Shown here: positions 16,110 through 25,161 of the stretch, one piece after another
How the letters are laid out: each line of letters opens with the position of its first letter
Numbering within the stretch: position 1 is the first letter of the stretch
Assembly (NCBI RefSeq): GCF_000718085.1
Contig: NZ_JOEC01000002.1
Location: 806,001 to 870,000 of the forward strand
Direction of reading: 5' to 3'
Length of the DNA stretch: 64,000 bases
Source of the DNA: Mycetocola saprophilus
GTDB taxonomy: Bacteria > Actinomycetota > Actinomycetes > Actinomycetales > Microbacteriaceae
Program-made: the position numbers and the translations under genes
The notes under the pieces: generated by a model
Told to the model about the DNA's origin: nothing
Seen by the model: only the letters and a program-made list of their open reading frames with translations
The model's database searches: none

Positions 16110-17231
16110 ATGACTCAGCCCGAAACCGCGGTTATCGCCGCCGTTGATACCGCGCCCCGTCCGCCGCGTAAGCAGAACTTCGCCACGAAGTTTGGACAGG
16201 CCTTCTCGATGTTCCGCAACGGAAAGTCGATCGCCGGTCTGTGTATCCTCGGCTTCTTTGTCCTGGTCGCCATCTTCGGCGACCTGCTGGCCCCCTACGG
16301 CCCGCTGGACAAGGACTTCACCGCCCTGCGTCAGGGCCCCTCGGCCACCCACTGGCTGGGCACCACCCACATGGGTGAGGACGTCCTCAGCCAGCTGATC
16401 TACGGAACCCGCGGCGTGCTCGTGGTGGGCTTCGCGGCCGGTATTATCGCGACCCTGATCGCCGTGATCATTGGTGTGACCGCCGGTTATATCGGTGGCT
16501 GGAAGAGCGAGGGCCTCTCGGCCGTCACCAACGTGTTCCTGGTGATCCCTGCCCTGCCGCTGATGATCATCGTGGCCTCGCAGTACGAGAACCCGAGCCT
16601 GCTGCTCATCGCCGGTGTGCTGGCGCTGACCGGTTGGGCCTGGGGTAGCCGCGTGCTGCGCGCCCAGACCATGTCGCTGCGCAACCGGGACTTTGTCCAG
16701 GCGGCCCGCGCCAACGGTGAGCCGCTGTACCGCATCATCGCGGTGGAGATGCTCCCCAACCTGATCGCGATCATCGCCTCCTCCTTCGTGGGAACCGTGA
16801 CCGCGGCCGTCCTGGGCCTCACCACCCTGGCCTTCATCGGTGTGATCCCGATCACCAACCTGAACTGGGGAACCATCCTGTTCTGGGCTCAGCAGAACGG
16901 TGCCTTCCCGGACTTCTGGTGGTGGTACGTTCCCGCCGGTCTCTGCATCGCGCTGCTGGGTATGGCCCTCTCGCTGATCAACTTCGGAATCGACGAGTAC
17001 GTGAACCCGCGCCTGCGTAGCGCCGGTGAGCGTGCCCGCGAAATGCGCAAGAAGGGCATCAAGGTGTCCTCGAGCGTGACCGCCGTGCGGACCGCGCCGC
17101 CCTCGGGCAGCGATCCGGGCAGCGGGGGTGCCTCGGCTCCCAAGCATGCAAGCCCCGCTGCCGACGCGGATGCGGTCACCCCGGTGACCCCGCCCGCCCC
17201 CGCATCGCCGGACGACACCACCGCCCGGTAA
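16110..17231 (+). CDS. ABC transporter permease (DppC/OppC-type)
   Basis: The 373-residue protein has the DppC N-terminal region, with a segment at GKSIAGLCILGFFVLVAIFG, the conserved HWLGTTHMGEDVLSQLIYG stretch and the ATPase-contact loop VQAARANGEPLYRIIAVEML. About six membrane segments are visible. The last 65 residues are a polar Ala/Pro/Ser-rich tail after RAREMRKKGIK, unusually long for the family; it has no recognised role. The start lies 3 bases after the previous stop. Confidence 0.93.
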   Translation: MTQPETAVIAAVDTAPRPPRKQNFATKFGQAFSMFRNGKSIAGLCILGFFVLVAIFGDLLAPYGPLDKDFTALRQGPSATHWLGTTHMGEDVLSQLIYGTRGVLVVGFAAGIIATLIAVIIGVTAGYIGGWKSEGLSAVTNVFLVIPALPLMIIVASQYENPSLLLIAGVLALTGWAWGSRVLRAQTMSLRNRDFVQAARANGEPLYRIIAVEMLPNLIAIIASSFVGTVTAAVLGLTTLAFIGVIPITNLNWGTILFWAQQNGAFPDFWWWYVPAGLCIALLGMALSLINFGIDEYVNPRLRSAGERAREMRKKGIKVSSSVTAVRTAPPSGSDPGSGGASAPKHASPAADADAVTPVTPPAPASPDDTTAR

Positions 17232-17349
17232 TCACACCATTCGGCCCCCTTCTCCCGATGGAGGAGGGGGTCGTTTGCGGGGCGGCTCGTTCGCCCCTTA
17301 CACCCGCATCAACCCGGTCGGCCCCCGACCATCTAAGGACTTACGTTTC

Positions 17350-19629
17350 ATGACTACGCTTCCGTACCTGAACCCCGACCTCACGATTGCCGAGCGGGTA
17401 GAAGACCTGCTGGGTCGGATGACCCGCGAGCAGAAGGTGGGGCAGATGCTCCAGCTGGATGCGCGTGATGACCTCGACGATCACGTCCTGGGCAAGCACG
17501 TCGGCTCGATCCTGCACACCTCGCCCGAGCGCGTGGTCCGTGCCCACGAGCTGACCGCCGAGACCGAGCTGCGGATTCCGCTGCTGGTGGGTGAGGACTG
17601 CATCCACGGAAACTCCTTCTGGAAGGGTGCCACGATCTTCCCGACCCAGCTGGGTATGGCCGGTACCTGGAACGCCGAGCTGACCGAGCAGGTTGCCCGG
17701 ATCACCGCGGTGGAGACCGCCACCACCGGTGTGCACTGGACCTTCTCCCCGGTGCTGTGCATCGCCCGCGACCTGCGTTGGGGCCGCGTGGACGAGACCT
17801 TCGGTGAGGATCCGCACCTGATCGGTGAGCTGGCCTCGGCGATGGTTCGTGGCTACCAGGGCAAGGGCCTGAACGACCCCTCGGCGATCCTCGCGACCGC
17901 CAAGCACTTCGCCGGGTACTCGGAGACCCAGGGCGGCCGCGACGCCTCCGAGGCCGACATCTCCCCGCGTAAGCTGCGCTCCTGGTTCCTGCCGCCGTTC
18001 GAGCGCGTGGCCCGCGAGGGCTGCCGCACCTTCATGCTCGGTTACCAGAGCACCGATGGTGTGCCGATCACCGTGAACGACTGGCTGCTGAATGATGTGC
18101 TGCGCGGCGAGTGGGGCTACACCGGAACCCTGATCACCGACTGGGACAACGTGGGCCGGATGGTCTGGGAGCAGCAGGTTCAGCCCGACTATGCCCACGC
18201 CGCCGCCGCCGCCGTCAAGGCCGGTAACGACATGGTTATGACCACCCCGAAGTTCTTCGAGGGTGCCCTCGAGGCCATCGAGAAGGGCATGCTGACCGAG
18301 GACGAGCTGCACCCCGCGGTTGCCCGCATCCTGACCCTGAAGTTTGAGCTCGGCCTGTTCGAGAACCCGCGTCACCCCGACGTGGCCGCTCAGGAGGCTT
18401 TGGTGGGTCACGAGGACCACACCGCGCTGAACCTCGAGGTGGCTCGCCACTCGCTGGTGCTGCTGAACAACGATGGCGTGCTGCCGCTCGAGGGTGGTTT
18501 TGTCGCCGATGAGTCGGGCCGTTCGGTTCCCACCGGTGCCGCCAAGAAGATCGCCGTGGTGGGTCCGCTGGCCGATGACGCGCAGACCCAGCTGGGTGAC
18601 TGGGCGGGTAACTCCGGCCAGGCCGGCTGGTTCCCCGAGGGCCACCCGCGCGAGATGATCACCACCGTGCTGGATGGTCTGCGGGCGCACACCCCCGCCG
18701 ACTGGAGCGTGTCCTACACCCAGGGCGCCGACATCCTGACCCTGGCCGCCGACCCCGAGGGTGAGTTCTTCCCGGATGGTCAGCCGCGCCCGCAGGTTGT
18801 GGTTCCGACCGCACCGGATGCCGCCCAGATTGCCGAGGCCGTGGCCGCCGCGAAGGACGCCGACTACGTAGTGGCCGTCGTGGGTGACCGCATCGAGCTC
18901 GTGGGTGAGGGTCGTTCGACCGCAACCCTGGAGCTCATCGGTGGGCAGATCGCCCTGCTGGATGCCCTGGCCGAGACCGGCACCCCGATGATCGTGGTGC
19001 TGCTGGCCTCCAAGCCGCTCGTGCTGCCGGAGTCGGCCCTGAACGCCGCCGCGCTGCTCTGGGTGGCCAACCCGGGTATGCAGGGTGGCCGCGCGATCGC
19101 CGAGCTGGCCCTCGGCCTGATCGAGCCCGCCGGACGCCTGCCGATCTCGTTTGCCCGTCACTCGGGTCAGCAGCCGACCTACTACAACCAGATCCGTGGC
19201 CAGCACGGTAACCGCTACGCCGACCTGACCCAGACCCCGGCATTCCAGTTCGGACAGGGCCTGTCGTACACCACGGTGGAGTACTCCGACCTGGTCATCG
19301 CGGACACCAACCTGACCGCCGCCGACACCGTGCGCGCAACCCTGACCCTGACCAACACCGGTGCACGCCCCTCGCGTGAAACCGTGCAGGTCTACGTCAG
19401 CGACACCGTGACCTCGGTCAGCTGGGCCGACCAGGAGCTGAAGACCTTCACCCAGGTGGATGTCGCTCCGGGTGAGTCGAAGCAGGTCTCGATCGAGCTG
19501 CCGGCATCCGAGTGCACGATCGTGGATGCCAAGGGTAACCGCATCGTCGAGGCCGGTGCGTTCGAACTGCGCGTGGGTAAGTCCTCGCGCTCCGAGGACG
19601 TGCTGCGCGCGACCTTCAACATCGCCTAG
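17350..19629 (+). CDS. glycoside hydrolase family 3 beta-glucosidase
   Basis: The 759-residue enzyme has the GH3 N-terminal domain with RWGRVDETFGEDP (143-155), the KHF motif (185-187) and the nucleophile aspartate D264 in LITDWDNVG. A GH3 C-terminal domain and a fibronectin III-like domain with the FQFGQGLSYTT motif follow. It should release terminal glucose from beta-glucosides such as cellobiose. There is no signal peptide, so it works in the cytoplasm on sugars brought in by the importer encoded before it. The ATG at 17350 was chosen because the GH3 domain starts right after it; the frame from 17275 looks like leader. Codon bias is as strong as in the transporter genes. Confidence 0.95.
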   Translation: MTTLPYLNPDLTIAERVEDLLGRMTREQKVGQMLQLDARDDLDDHVLGKHVGSILHTSPERVVRAHELTAETELRIPLLVGEDCIHGNSFWKGATIFPTQLGMAGTWNAELTEQVARITAVETATTGVHWTFSPVLCIARDLRWGRVDETFGEDPHLIGELASAMVRGYQGKGLNDPSAILATAKHFAGYSETQGGRDASEADISPRKLRSWFLPPFERVAREGCRTFMLGYQSTDGVPITVNDWLLNDVLRGEWGYTGTLITDWDNVGRMVWEQQVQPDYAHAAAAAVKAGNDMVMTTPKFFEGALEAIEKGMLTEDELHPAVARILTLKFELGLFENPRHPDVAAQEALVGHEDHTALNLEVARHSLVLLNNDGVLPLEGGFVADESGRSVPTGAAKKIAVVGPLADDAQTQLGDWAGNSGQAGWFPEGHPREMITTVLDGLRAHTPADWSVSYTQGADILTLAADPEGEFFPDGQPRPQVVVPTAPDAAQIAEAVAAAKDADYVVAVVGDRIELVGEGRSTATLELIGGQIALLDALAETGTPMIVVLLASKPLVLPESALNAAALLWVANPGMQGGRAIAELALGLIEPAGRLPISFARHSGQQPTYYNQIRGQHGNRYADLTQTPAFQFGQGLSYTTVEYSDLVIADTNLTAADTVRATLTLTNTGARPSRETVQVYVSDTVTSVSWADQELKTFTQVDVAPGESKQVSIELPASECTIVDAKGNRIVEAGAFELRVGKSSRSEDVLRATFNIA

Positions 19630-19642
19630 TCAGACCACATGC

Positions 19643-19674
19643 CGACGGCCCCGGGGATTTCCCCGGGGCCGTCG
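19643..19674. terminator. hairpin after the beta-glucosidase gene
   Basis: A perfect 15-bp stem (CGACGGCCCCGGGGA and its complement) encloses only TT, 14 bases after the beta-glucosidase stop. CCGTGTTTC follows, so the T-run is weak. It ends the importer operon and, on the other strand, the lipoprotein gene at 19687-20985. Confidence 0.75.
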
Positions 19675-19686
19675 CCGTGTTTCTGC

Positions 19687-20985
19687 CTAGCGGTAGCCGT
19701 CCAGCGGGACATCATCGAGCCACACCGTGGTCAGGGCACCCTCCTCGGCGATGCCGCGCATGATGGCGCGGACGGATTCGCTTGCGCTCTCGTCGCCCAC
19801 GGCCGAGGGGAGGAGCCAGACCCTGAGCGATCCGCGGCCGGCCTCGACTCGGCGGACCTGCTCGGTGTGGGCGAGCGCCCGGAAACGTTCGGTGAGCACC
19901 GGGAAGGGGTTATCGCCGGGGCTGGCGCCCGGCCGGATCGTGTTGGGGAGCGACACGAACTCGGGCACCCCGACACCCGAGGCCGGGGTGATCATGACCA
20001 CGCCGACCAGGTCGGTACCGTGTTCGGCAATCTGCCGGCTGACGGTGTCGACCTCATCCACATTCGCCAGCCTGAGCGTCAGCGTATTCTCGGTCACCCC
20101 GCCGGTGAGACCGAGGGTGTTGTTCAGCCACGTCTGCAGGGCAAGGGCCGCGTCGGTCGGCGGTGCCACCGCGGTATCGGGGACCCCGATTCGCGAGATG
20201 ACCGGATGGTCCCGATAGAGATCGGGCGAGCGGGTGGTGAGGAATGCGACGATGCCCGCGCTGTCGGGCTCGCTCACGGTGTCGAGCGTCAGGGTATCGG
20301 CGAACCTCGCGCTCAGCAGCGGAACCGTCTCGTTCAGTGCCGCCAGATCGGAGGCCAGCGTGGTGACCTCGGCGGCGGATTCGGTGCTGGCGCGGAGGTG
20401 ATCGCCCTCGATTTCGAGGGTGTTATCGGGCAGCTGCGGGGCGATGGCGGCGAACAGCGAAAACGTGGCTGCCGGATCATTTCCGGTATCCAGCCGAACA
20501 CGCTGCGTGAATTGTTGGTCCGAGGAGGTGGGGGACGGGGCGAGACCGGGGCTCAGATTGCCGATCGAGACCGTGGACTTCTTGCCCACCGAATCGGCGG
20601 CGGCGACGAGTTTCAGCGGGTCGAACTTCTGGGTGGTGCACGGGAAGTCCTGCACGGTGAACGCGGTGTGTTCACCGGTCATCGTGTACTCGAATGTGGT
20701 GGCAATGCCACGATCCTTGCCGCAGGTGGCCGCGACCAGGGCGTCGTAGACGCCCCGGTCCGCGGGCAGTTCAACCTGGATGCGCCCCGTGGGGACCAGG
20801 GGAACCGCCCGCGAGAGCCCCGACTCGAAGTGGGTGAGACCGGGGACCTGTTCGATGCCGTGCCGATAGGTGTTGAAGGCTTCCTCGTTATTCCCGCTGC
20901 ATGCCGTGAGCCCGAGCATCCCCAGCCCGAGGACCGTGACGGCGGCAAGCAGGCGAGCGGGGTGCGCGGGGAGGAGACGAGACAT
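19687..20985 (-). CDS. lipoprotein of unknown function
   Basis: The 432-residue protein has a basic N-terminus, a hydrophobic stretch and the lipobox LTAC with the lipidated cysteine near residue 29, so it should sit on the outer face of the membrane. No domain was recognised in the rest, which looks like two alpha/beta repeats with moderate hydrophobicity. TAGGCT lies exactly six bases before the ATG (minus strand; 20992-20997), which suggests a leaderless transcript. It is convergent with the beta-glucosidase gene and is followed by the shared hairpin. Nothing nearby hints at its role. Confidence 0.75.
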   Translation of the reverse strand: MSRLLPAHPARLLAAVTVLGLGMLGLTACSGNNEEAFNTYRHGIEQVPGLTHFESGLSRAVPLVPTGRIQVELPADRGVYDALVAATCGKDRGIATTFEYTMTGEHTAFTVQDFPCTTQKFDPLKLVAAADSVGKKSTVSIGNLSPGLAPSPTSSDQQFTQRVRLDTGNDPAATFSLFAAIAPQLPDNTLEIEGDHLRASTESAAEVTTLASDLAALNETVPLLSARFADTLTLDTVSEPDSAGIVAFLTTRSPDLYRDHPVISRIGVPDTAVAPPTDAALALQTWLNNTLGLTGGVTENTLTLRLANVDEVDTVSRQIAEHGTDLVGVVMITPASGVGVPEFVSLPNTIRPGASPGDNPFPVLTERFRALAHTEQVRRVEAGRGSLRVWLLPSAVGDESASESVRAIMRGIAEEGALTTVWLDDVPLDGYR

Positions 20986-21004
20986 ACCCAGAGCCTAACC
21001 CCTG

Positions 21005-22627
21005 TTATGGCTTGGGCGTAGCAGTCTCAAGAATCTCAGTCTCGGCCACCGGGGTGGCACCCCGCGGGGACAGCAGGGCGAGGACAACCAGGACCGCCAT
21101 GGCGATGGCCATCGCCATAAAGCCCCACTGGGCGGCGTGAGCATAGTCGAGCTTGACGCTGTCGAGGATCTGCTGAGCGACCGAGGAGGGGATCCCCGCC
21201 GGTAGGTCCTTGGCGGCGCCGGAACCGGCCCCGGTGACCTGGTTGACCACATCGGTGACCTGCGCCGGGGTGGCCCCAAACTTGCCCAGGGAATCGGTGA
21301 GCAGGGTGGTCAGGCGTCCGGTCACGATGCTGGCGATCACGGCCATACCGAGCGCACCACCGAAGTTCTTGAGCGTCTGGGTGATCCCGGTGACCTCGCC
21401 GTAGCCGGCGTGCGGGGCCCGGTTGATCGCATCGGTGCTGGCCGCGGTCAGCATGAAGCCGATCCCGAATCCGGCCAGGGCGATCGGCCAGGTCTGCGGG
21501 TTGACGAAGCTGGTGCCGTCGATATCGAGATTGGTGGAGATCTGGGCGAGCCAGCCGAAGCCCAGGGCACCGGCCACGCCACCGATCAGCAGGACCATGC
21601 GGATGCCCTGCCTGTCATAGCGCCGGGAACCGATTCGCGCCCCGATGGCAAAGCCGAGGAACAGCTTGAGGAACAGCAGCCCGGTCACCGAGGCGGAGAG
21701 CCCCAGCGAGAGCTGCCCGTAGACGCTGAGGAAAAAGAAGATCGGCACAAACGAGATGTTGGCGATCAGGATGGCCAGGCTGGAGACGCTGAATCCGCGG
21801 CTCCGGAAGACGTTCAGCTGCACCAGCGGTGCCGGCGTGTGGTTCTGCCACCAGATGAATCCGGCAAGCAGAACCAGGCCGCCGGCCAGGACCGTCCAGA
21901 CCCAGGCGGTGCCCCAACCGAGCTCCCCAAAGCGCTGCAGTGCGTAGATCACCAGCGACATTCCCGCGGCCACCAGGACGGCCCCGAGCCAGTCGATTCG
22001 GCGATCGCGCGGTGCCGCGGCGGGGGTCACCATCCGCACGTTGCGGGCGATGACCAACAGGACGATCGCGATAATCGCCAGCGGGATGTTGACCCAGAAG
22101 ATGGCCCGCCAGGTCCACTGGGTGAGGTAACCGCCGGCGATCGGACCGATCGCGGTCATCGCGCCGGTGATCGTGAAGAAGGTGGCCATCGTGCGTCCGC
22201 GCCCCTCGCGGGGAACCGACTGCACCAGCAGTCCCACCGCGGCGGGGAACATCAGTGCGCCGGAGAGTCCCTGGAGGACGCGAGCACCGATCAGGATGGG
22301 TTCGGCCCACTCACCGGTGGGGGTGATTCCGCACAGCAGCGAGGCCACGGCGAATCCGGCGATGCCCAAAATCACCATGCGACGGTGGCCGAAGAGGTCG
22401 GCCAGGCGTCCACCCACCAGGAAGAACGCGGCGGTGGCCAGCAGGTAGGCGTTGATCGCCCACTGCAGACCCTCCTGGCTGAGCCCCAGCTCGGACTGAA
22501 TGGTCGGTGCCGAGAGGGCAACGATGGTCTGGTCGATCGTGGTCATCGAGACCGCGGTGATCAGTCCGATGCGCAGCAGCAGCGCGGCGGGACCAGCCGA
22601 GACGGCGGTGGTTGTGGGAAGTGACAT
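21005..22627 (-). CDS. MFS transporter, DHA2 (EmrB/QacA) drug efflux family
   Basis: The 540-residue protein has about 14 membrane segments and the DHA2 hallmarks: MTTIDQTIVALSAPTIQ in the first segment, the loop motif GGRLADLFGHRR and the GPIAGGYLTQ motif of segment 5. Such pumps export drugs, dyes or metabolites using the proton gradient. The ATG at 22627 is preceded on the minus strand by AAAGGATG at good distance. A loop with a Gly/Ala-rich stretch separates the last two segments (VVNQVTGAGSGAAKDLPAG). No regulator is adjacent; the lipoprotein gene lies downstream in the same direction. Confidence 0.92.
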   Translation of the reverse strand: MSLPTTTAVSAGPAALLLRIGLITAVSMTTIDQTIVALSAPTIQSELGLSQEGLQWAINAYLLATAAFFLVGGRLADLFGHRRMVILGIAGFAVASLLCGITPTGEWAEPILIGARVLQGLSGALMFPAAVGLLVQSVPREGRGRTMATFFTITGAMTAIGPIAGGYLTQWTWRAIFWVNIPLAIIAIVLLVIARNVRMVTPAAAPRDRRIDWLGAVLVAAGMSLVIYALQRFGELGWGTAWVWTVLAGGLVLLAGFIWWQNHTPAPLVQLNVFRSRGFSVSSLAILIANISFVPIFFFLSVYGQLSLGLSASVTGLLFLKLFLGFAIGARIGSRRYDRQGIRMVLLIGGVAGALGFGWLAQISTNLDIDGTSFVNPQTWPIALAGFGIGFMLTAASTDAINRAPHAGYGEVTGITQTLKNFGGALGMAVIASIVTGRLTTLLTDSLGKFGATPAQVTDVVNQVTGAGSGAAKDLPAGIPSSVAQQILDSVKLDYAHAAQWGFMAMAIAMAVLVVLALLSPRGATPVAETEILETATPKP

Positions 22628-22793
22628 CGGACATCCTTTGGACGGAGAACTCTTACGTTCCCAGTCTCGGTCCGGGGCGTGGCTCCGGGCAGGGCCCATC
22701 CGGCTGACCGGCCGTCAACCGTTCGATGGACACCGGACACCGGCCACCAGACACCGGCCGCCAGATGCCGGCCGCCGTGGCCGCGAGCTACGC

Positions 22794-23177
22794 TTACAGC
22801 TTCGCAAGTGTGGCGCGCGCGTCGGCGAGCCAGTCCTCCAGCTCGCCCGCTTCCTCCCACAGCTCATACAGTTCGGAGGTGTCGGCCCCCGCCAGGGTGC
22901 GCGTCGCCTGGGTGCGGATCCACTCGATGCGTTCGGGGGAGAGCAGTGCCGCAAACGGGGCCGAATCGCCGCCGCCCAGCGGAAGTGGCTCGCCCGCGCG
23001 GGATCGGACAGCCAGCTCGGCGAGGGCCAGGGCGATCTGGCCGCCGTCCACCTCGATATAGTCCTCATCCTCGAACGCCCACGCCACCGATTCAAAGGTG
23101 AAGTAGCCCTCGGTGATCGCGACGATCAGATCGCCGGCACCATCGTTATCAAATGCTCCTGTTTCCCAAGCTCCCAT
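22794..23177 (-). CDS. DUF4259-like protein
   Basis: The 127-residue protein starts with MGAWETGAFDNDGAGD, the hallmark of DUF4259 proteins, small acidic cytoplasmic proteins of unknown function spread through actinobacteria. The rest is helical and ends in a WEEAGELEDWLADARATL segment. On the minus strand TAGCCT (23184-23189) lies six bases before the ATG, so the transcript is probably leaderless. The gene is divergent from the DUF6412 gene, with only 59 bases between the starts. Confidence 0.8.
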   Translation of the reverse strand: MGAWETGAFDNDGAGDLIVAITEGYFTFESVAWAFEDEDYIEVDGGQIALALAELAVRSRAGEPLPLGGGDSAPFAALLSPERIEWIRTQATRTLAGADTSELYELWEEAGELEDWLADARATLAKL

Positions 23178-23236
23178 GGTTCCAGGCTATCGCTCCGGTT
23201 ACACTTGATCCAGGAACCACGGCGAAGGGAGACACG

Positions 23237-23551
23237 GTGTCACTGCTGAGTTTCCTGACCCAGTTCTTTACCGCGGTTGCCGAACAGCTGGTGCACGCGC
23301 AGTCCTTCACCATGCTGGCCACCACCGGTGTGACCAGCCTGGTGCTGTTGACCCTGGCCGTGGTGGCCGCCCGCGCACTGCCGAGTATCGGGTTCATGGT
23401 GGATACCGCGACCCGAACCCGGGTGCGGGATCCCCGCAACATTCGCCGGCTGCCCAGCCAGAGCAACCCCAACACGTCGGGCAAGCCGCGTCCCCGAGCG
23501 CCGGGAGGAATCCTCGGATTCCCCTCCGGCCCGCGCGGTATCCTCGCCTAA
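23237..23551 (+). CDS. DUF6412-like small membrane protein
   Basis: The 104-residue protein has one clear hydrophobic segment (about residues 24-46) and an arginine-rich tail that ends in a GGILGFPSGPRGILA stretch. It resembles the DUF6412 proteins found before a YidC paralogue in Microbacteriaceae; the assignment is from memory. The start is the GTG at 23237, preceded by GAAGGGAG; a longer frame from 23153 overlaps the divergent gene and was not used. The YidC-like gene follows after 123 bases in the same direction, which suggests a shared role at the membrane. Confidence 0.7.
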   Translation: MSLLSFLTQFFTAVAEQLVHAQSFTMLATTGVTSLVLLTLAVVAARALPSIGFMVDTATRTRVRDPRNIRRLPSQSNPNTSGKPRPRAPGGILGFPSGPRGILA

Positions 23552-23674
23552 CACCTCGGTTTTCCGAGGCGGCTGATCGCGCCCGCCCGAACCCATCCTC
23601 CACGGTTTCAAACCGGGGGAGTGAGGGGAATCCATCGATGATTCCTTCTTTCTCCTACCCGTTTGGAAACTCCG

Positions 23675-24481
23675 ATGGACCTCTATTCTTTTGGGCCGAT
23701 TGCCCTCCTCCTTGACGGTGCCTCCTGGCTCGTCACCCGACTGCACGAGTTCGTGGCCCCGCTGGCACCCGAGGCCGGGGCGGCGCTCGCCGTGGCCCTG
23801 CTCACGATCCTGGTGCGCACCGCGCTGATTCCCGTGGGTCGCTCCCAGGTCAAGGCCGAGCTGACCCGTAAGCGCCTGGCACCCAAGATCGCCGCGCTCA
23901 ACGCAAAATACAAAAACCCCGAGGTTCGTCAGCGCAAGCTGATGGAGCTCTACCAAACCGAAAAGGCCTCGCCCCTGGCCGGCTGCCTGCCGCTGCTGCT
24001 GCAGATTCCGGTGCTCTCGGCCATTTACGGTCTCTTCATTAAGCCCGAGATTCACGGTGCCCCCAACACCCTGCTCACCGAAACCCTGGGCGGGCTCCCG
24101 CTCAGCGGAAACCTGATGACCCTGCTGAACTCGGGGGAGGCCTGGCCGCGGATCGGCATCTACCTGGGCATCGTGCTGATCATGGCGATCACCGCCGAAC
24201 TTCAGCGCCGCTATCTGCTCCTGCCCGTGGAACCCGCACCCGCCCCGGCCGCCCCGGTTCCCGGGCAGCCGGTGATGCCCGACCTGAGCGGACTCACCAG
24301 GGTCATGCGCTGGATGCCGTACATGACCGTGCTGATGGCGCTGTGGGTTCCGCTGGCCGCGGCGATCTACCTGATGATCACCACCGCCTGGACCCTGTGC
24401 GAACGCCTACTGCTGCGCCGCATCCTCGGGGCACGCGCGGAGGCGGCCGGCAGCGGCGGCACCGAGCTGGTGCCCGCCTAG
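23675..24481 (+). CDS. YidC/Oxa1-family membrane protein insertase (paralogue)
   Basis: The 268-residue protein has the Oxa1/YidC core of about five membrane segments: VALLTILVRTALIPVGRSQ, the cytoplasmic coiled region with RKRLAPKIAALNAKYKNPEVR, and LAGCLPLLLQIPVLSAIYGLF. The conserved arginine of the hydrophilic groove is visible in LVRTALIP. It lacks the periplasmic domain, as expected for Gram-positives. It is shorter than the main actinobacterial YidC and does not lie beside rpmH/rnpA, so it is a second copy. The ATG at 23675 was chosen; a TTG at 23663 is less likely. A strong hairpin follows. Confidence 0.88.
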   Translation: MDLYSFGPIALLLDGASWLVTRLHEFVAPLAPEAGAALAVALLTILVRTALIPVGRSQVKAELTRKRLAPKIAALNAKYKNPEVRQRKLMELYQTEKASPLAGCLPLLLQIPVLSAIYGLFIKPEIHGAPNTLLTETLGGLPLSGNLMTLLNSGEAWPRIGIYLGIVLIMAITAELQRRYLLLPVEPAPAPAAPVPGQPVMPDLSGLTRVMRWMPYMTVLMALWVPLAAAIYLMITTAWTLCERLLLRRILGARAEAAGSGGTELVPA

Positions 24482-24492
24482 CCGGACGCACT

Positions 24493-24529
24493 GCGGGCCG
24501 GTACCAAGATTTTCTCGGTACCGGCCCGC
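24493..24529. terminator. hairpin between the YidC-like gene and the convergent membrane gene
   Basis: GCGGGCCGGTACC and its exact complement form a 13-bp stem with an 11-base loop, starting 12 bases after the YidC-like stop. It can serve both converging genes. Confidence 0.7.
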
Positions 24530-24580
24530 CGGGTGTGTGGGGTGAGCGCAGACGATTTCTGGACTCGCTCACCGCGATGG

Positions 24581-24976
24581 TTACCGCTTGCGGCTCTTGG
24601 ACTCCTCGATGCGCTTCTTGAGGAAGATCGCGGTGAGGATCCATCCCCCCAGCGCGGTCACCACCCACACCACGATCGGGGCCAGGATCCAGGCGGTCAC
24701 ATCGGCCAGACCGAGCCCGCCGGGGAAGAGGGTGGCCACAAACAGCGCCACAAAGGTCGAGATCAGGCCGATGCCGCCGAGGATCGGGGTGGCATATTTG
24801 CGGGCCAGGTTGAAGATAAACGGGGTCAGAATCGCCTGGGCCACGGTGAAGACCACCACGGCCACGATGAATCCCGAGGCGGTGATGTGCACACCGGGGA
24901 TGATCCAGGCCGCCAGCAGCAGGCCCAGCGCGGCGGTGCCGAGGTTGATCGCGGTACCAATCAGAAAACGAATCAT
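24581..24976 (-). CDS. phage holin family (mycobacterial 4TMS-type) membrane protein
   Basis: The 131-residue protein has four hydrophobic segments and the pattern of DUF-like mycobacterial 4TMS phage holin family proteins: RFLIGTAINLGTAALGLLLA, the conserved IPGV motif after the first segment and ILTPFIFNLARKYATPILGG. Despite the family name these are ordinary chromosomal membrane proteins of unknown function; no phage genes are near. The ATG at 24976 has GGGGGAG upstream on the minus strand. The C-terminus is short and basic (KKRIEESKSRKR). Confidence 0.78.
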   Translation of the reverse strand: MIRFLIGTAINLGTAALGLLLAAWIIPGVHITASGFIVAVVVFTVAQAILTPFIFNLARKYATPILGGIGLISTFVALFVATLFPGGLGLADVTAWILAPIVVWVVTALGGWILTAIFLKKRIEESKSRKR

Positions 24977-25161
24977 GCGGTGCTCCCCCAGGATATGAGT
25001 CAGTTCTCCGAGTATGGCAGCTTCGGGCTCGGTGCGGAACCATAACCGTAACCGGGTTGTGATCGCCCGCCTCCGTGCCGGTGGTGCCGGGTCGATATGC
25101 TGGGGGCACGATTGATCCGGCCGGGGGTGCGGGATCCCAAGATCGCGACGAAAGGCTCTCG

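Noticed and set aside
15099..17147. A 682-codon minus-strand frame opposite the DppB/DppC-type genes
   Set aside because: Composition is His/Gln/Gly/Arg-rich antisense noise; the + strand holds two clear permeases.
24581..24976. Holin family name as evidence of a prophage
   Set aside because: The mycobacterial 4TMS holin-like family is chromosomal, and no lysin, capsid or integrase genes are nearby.
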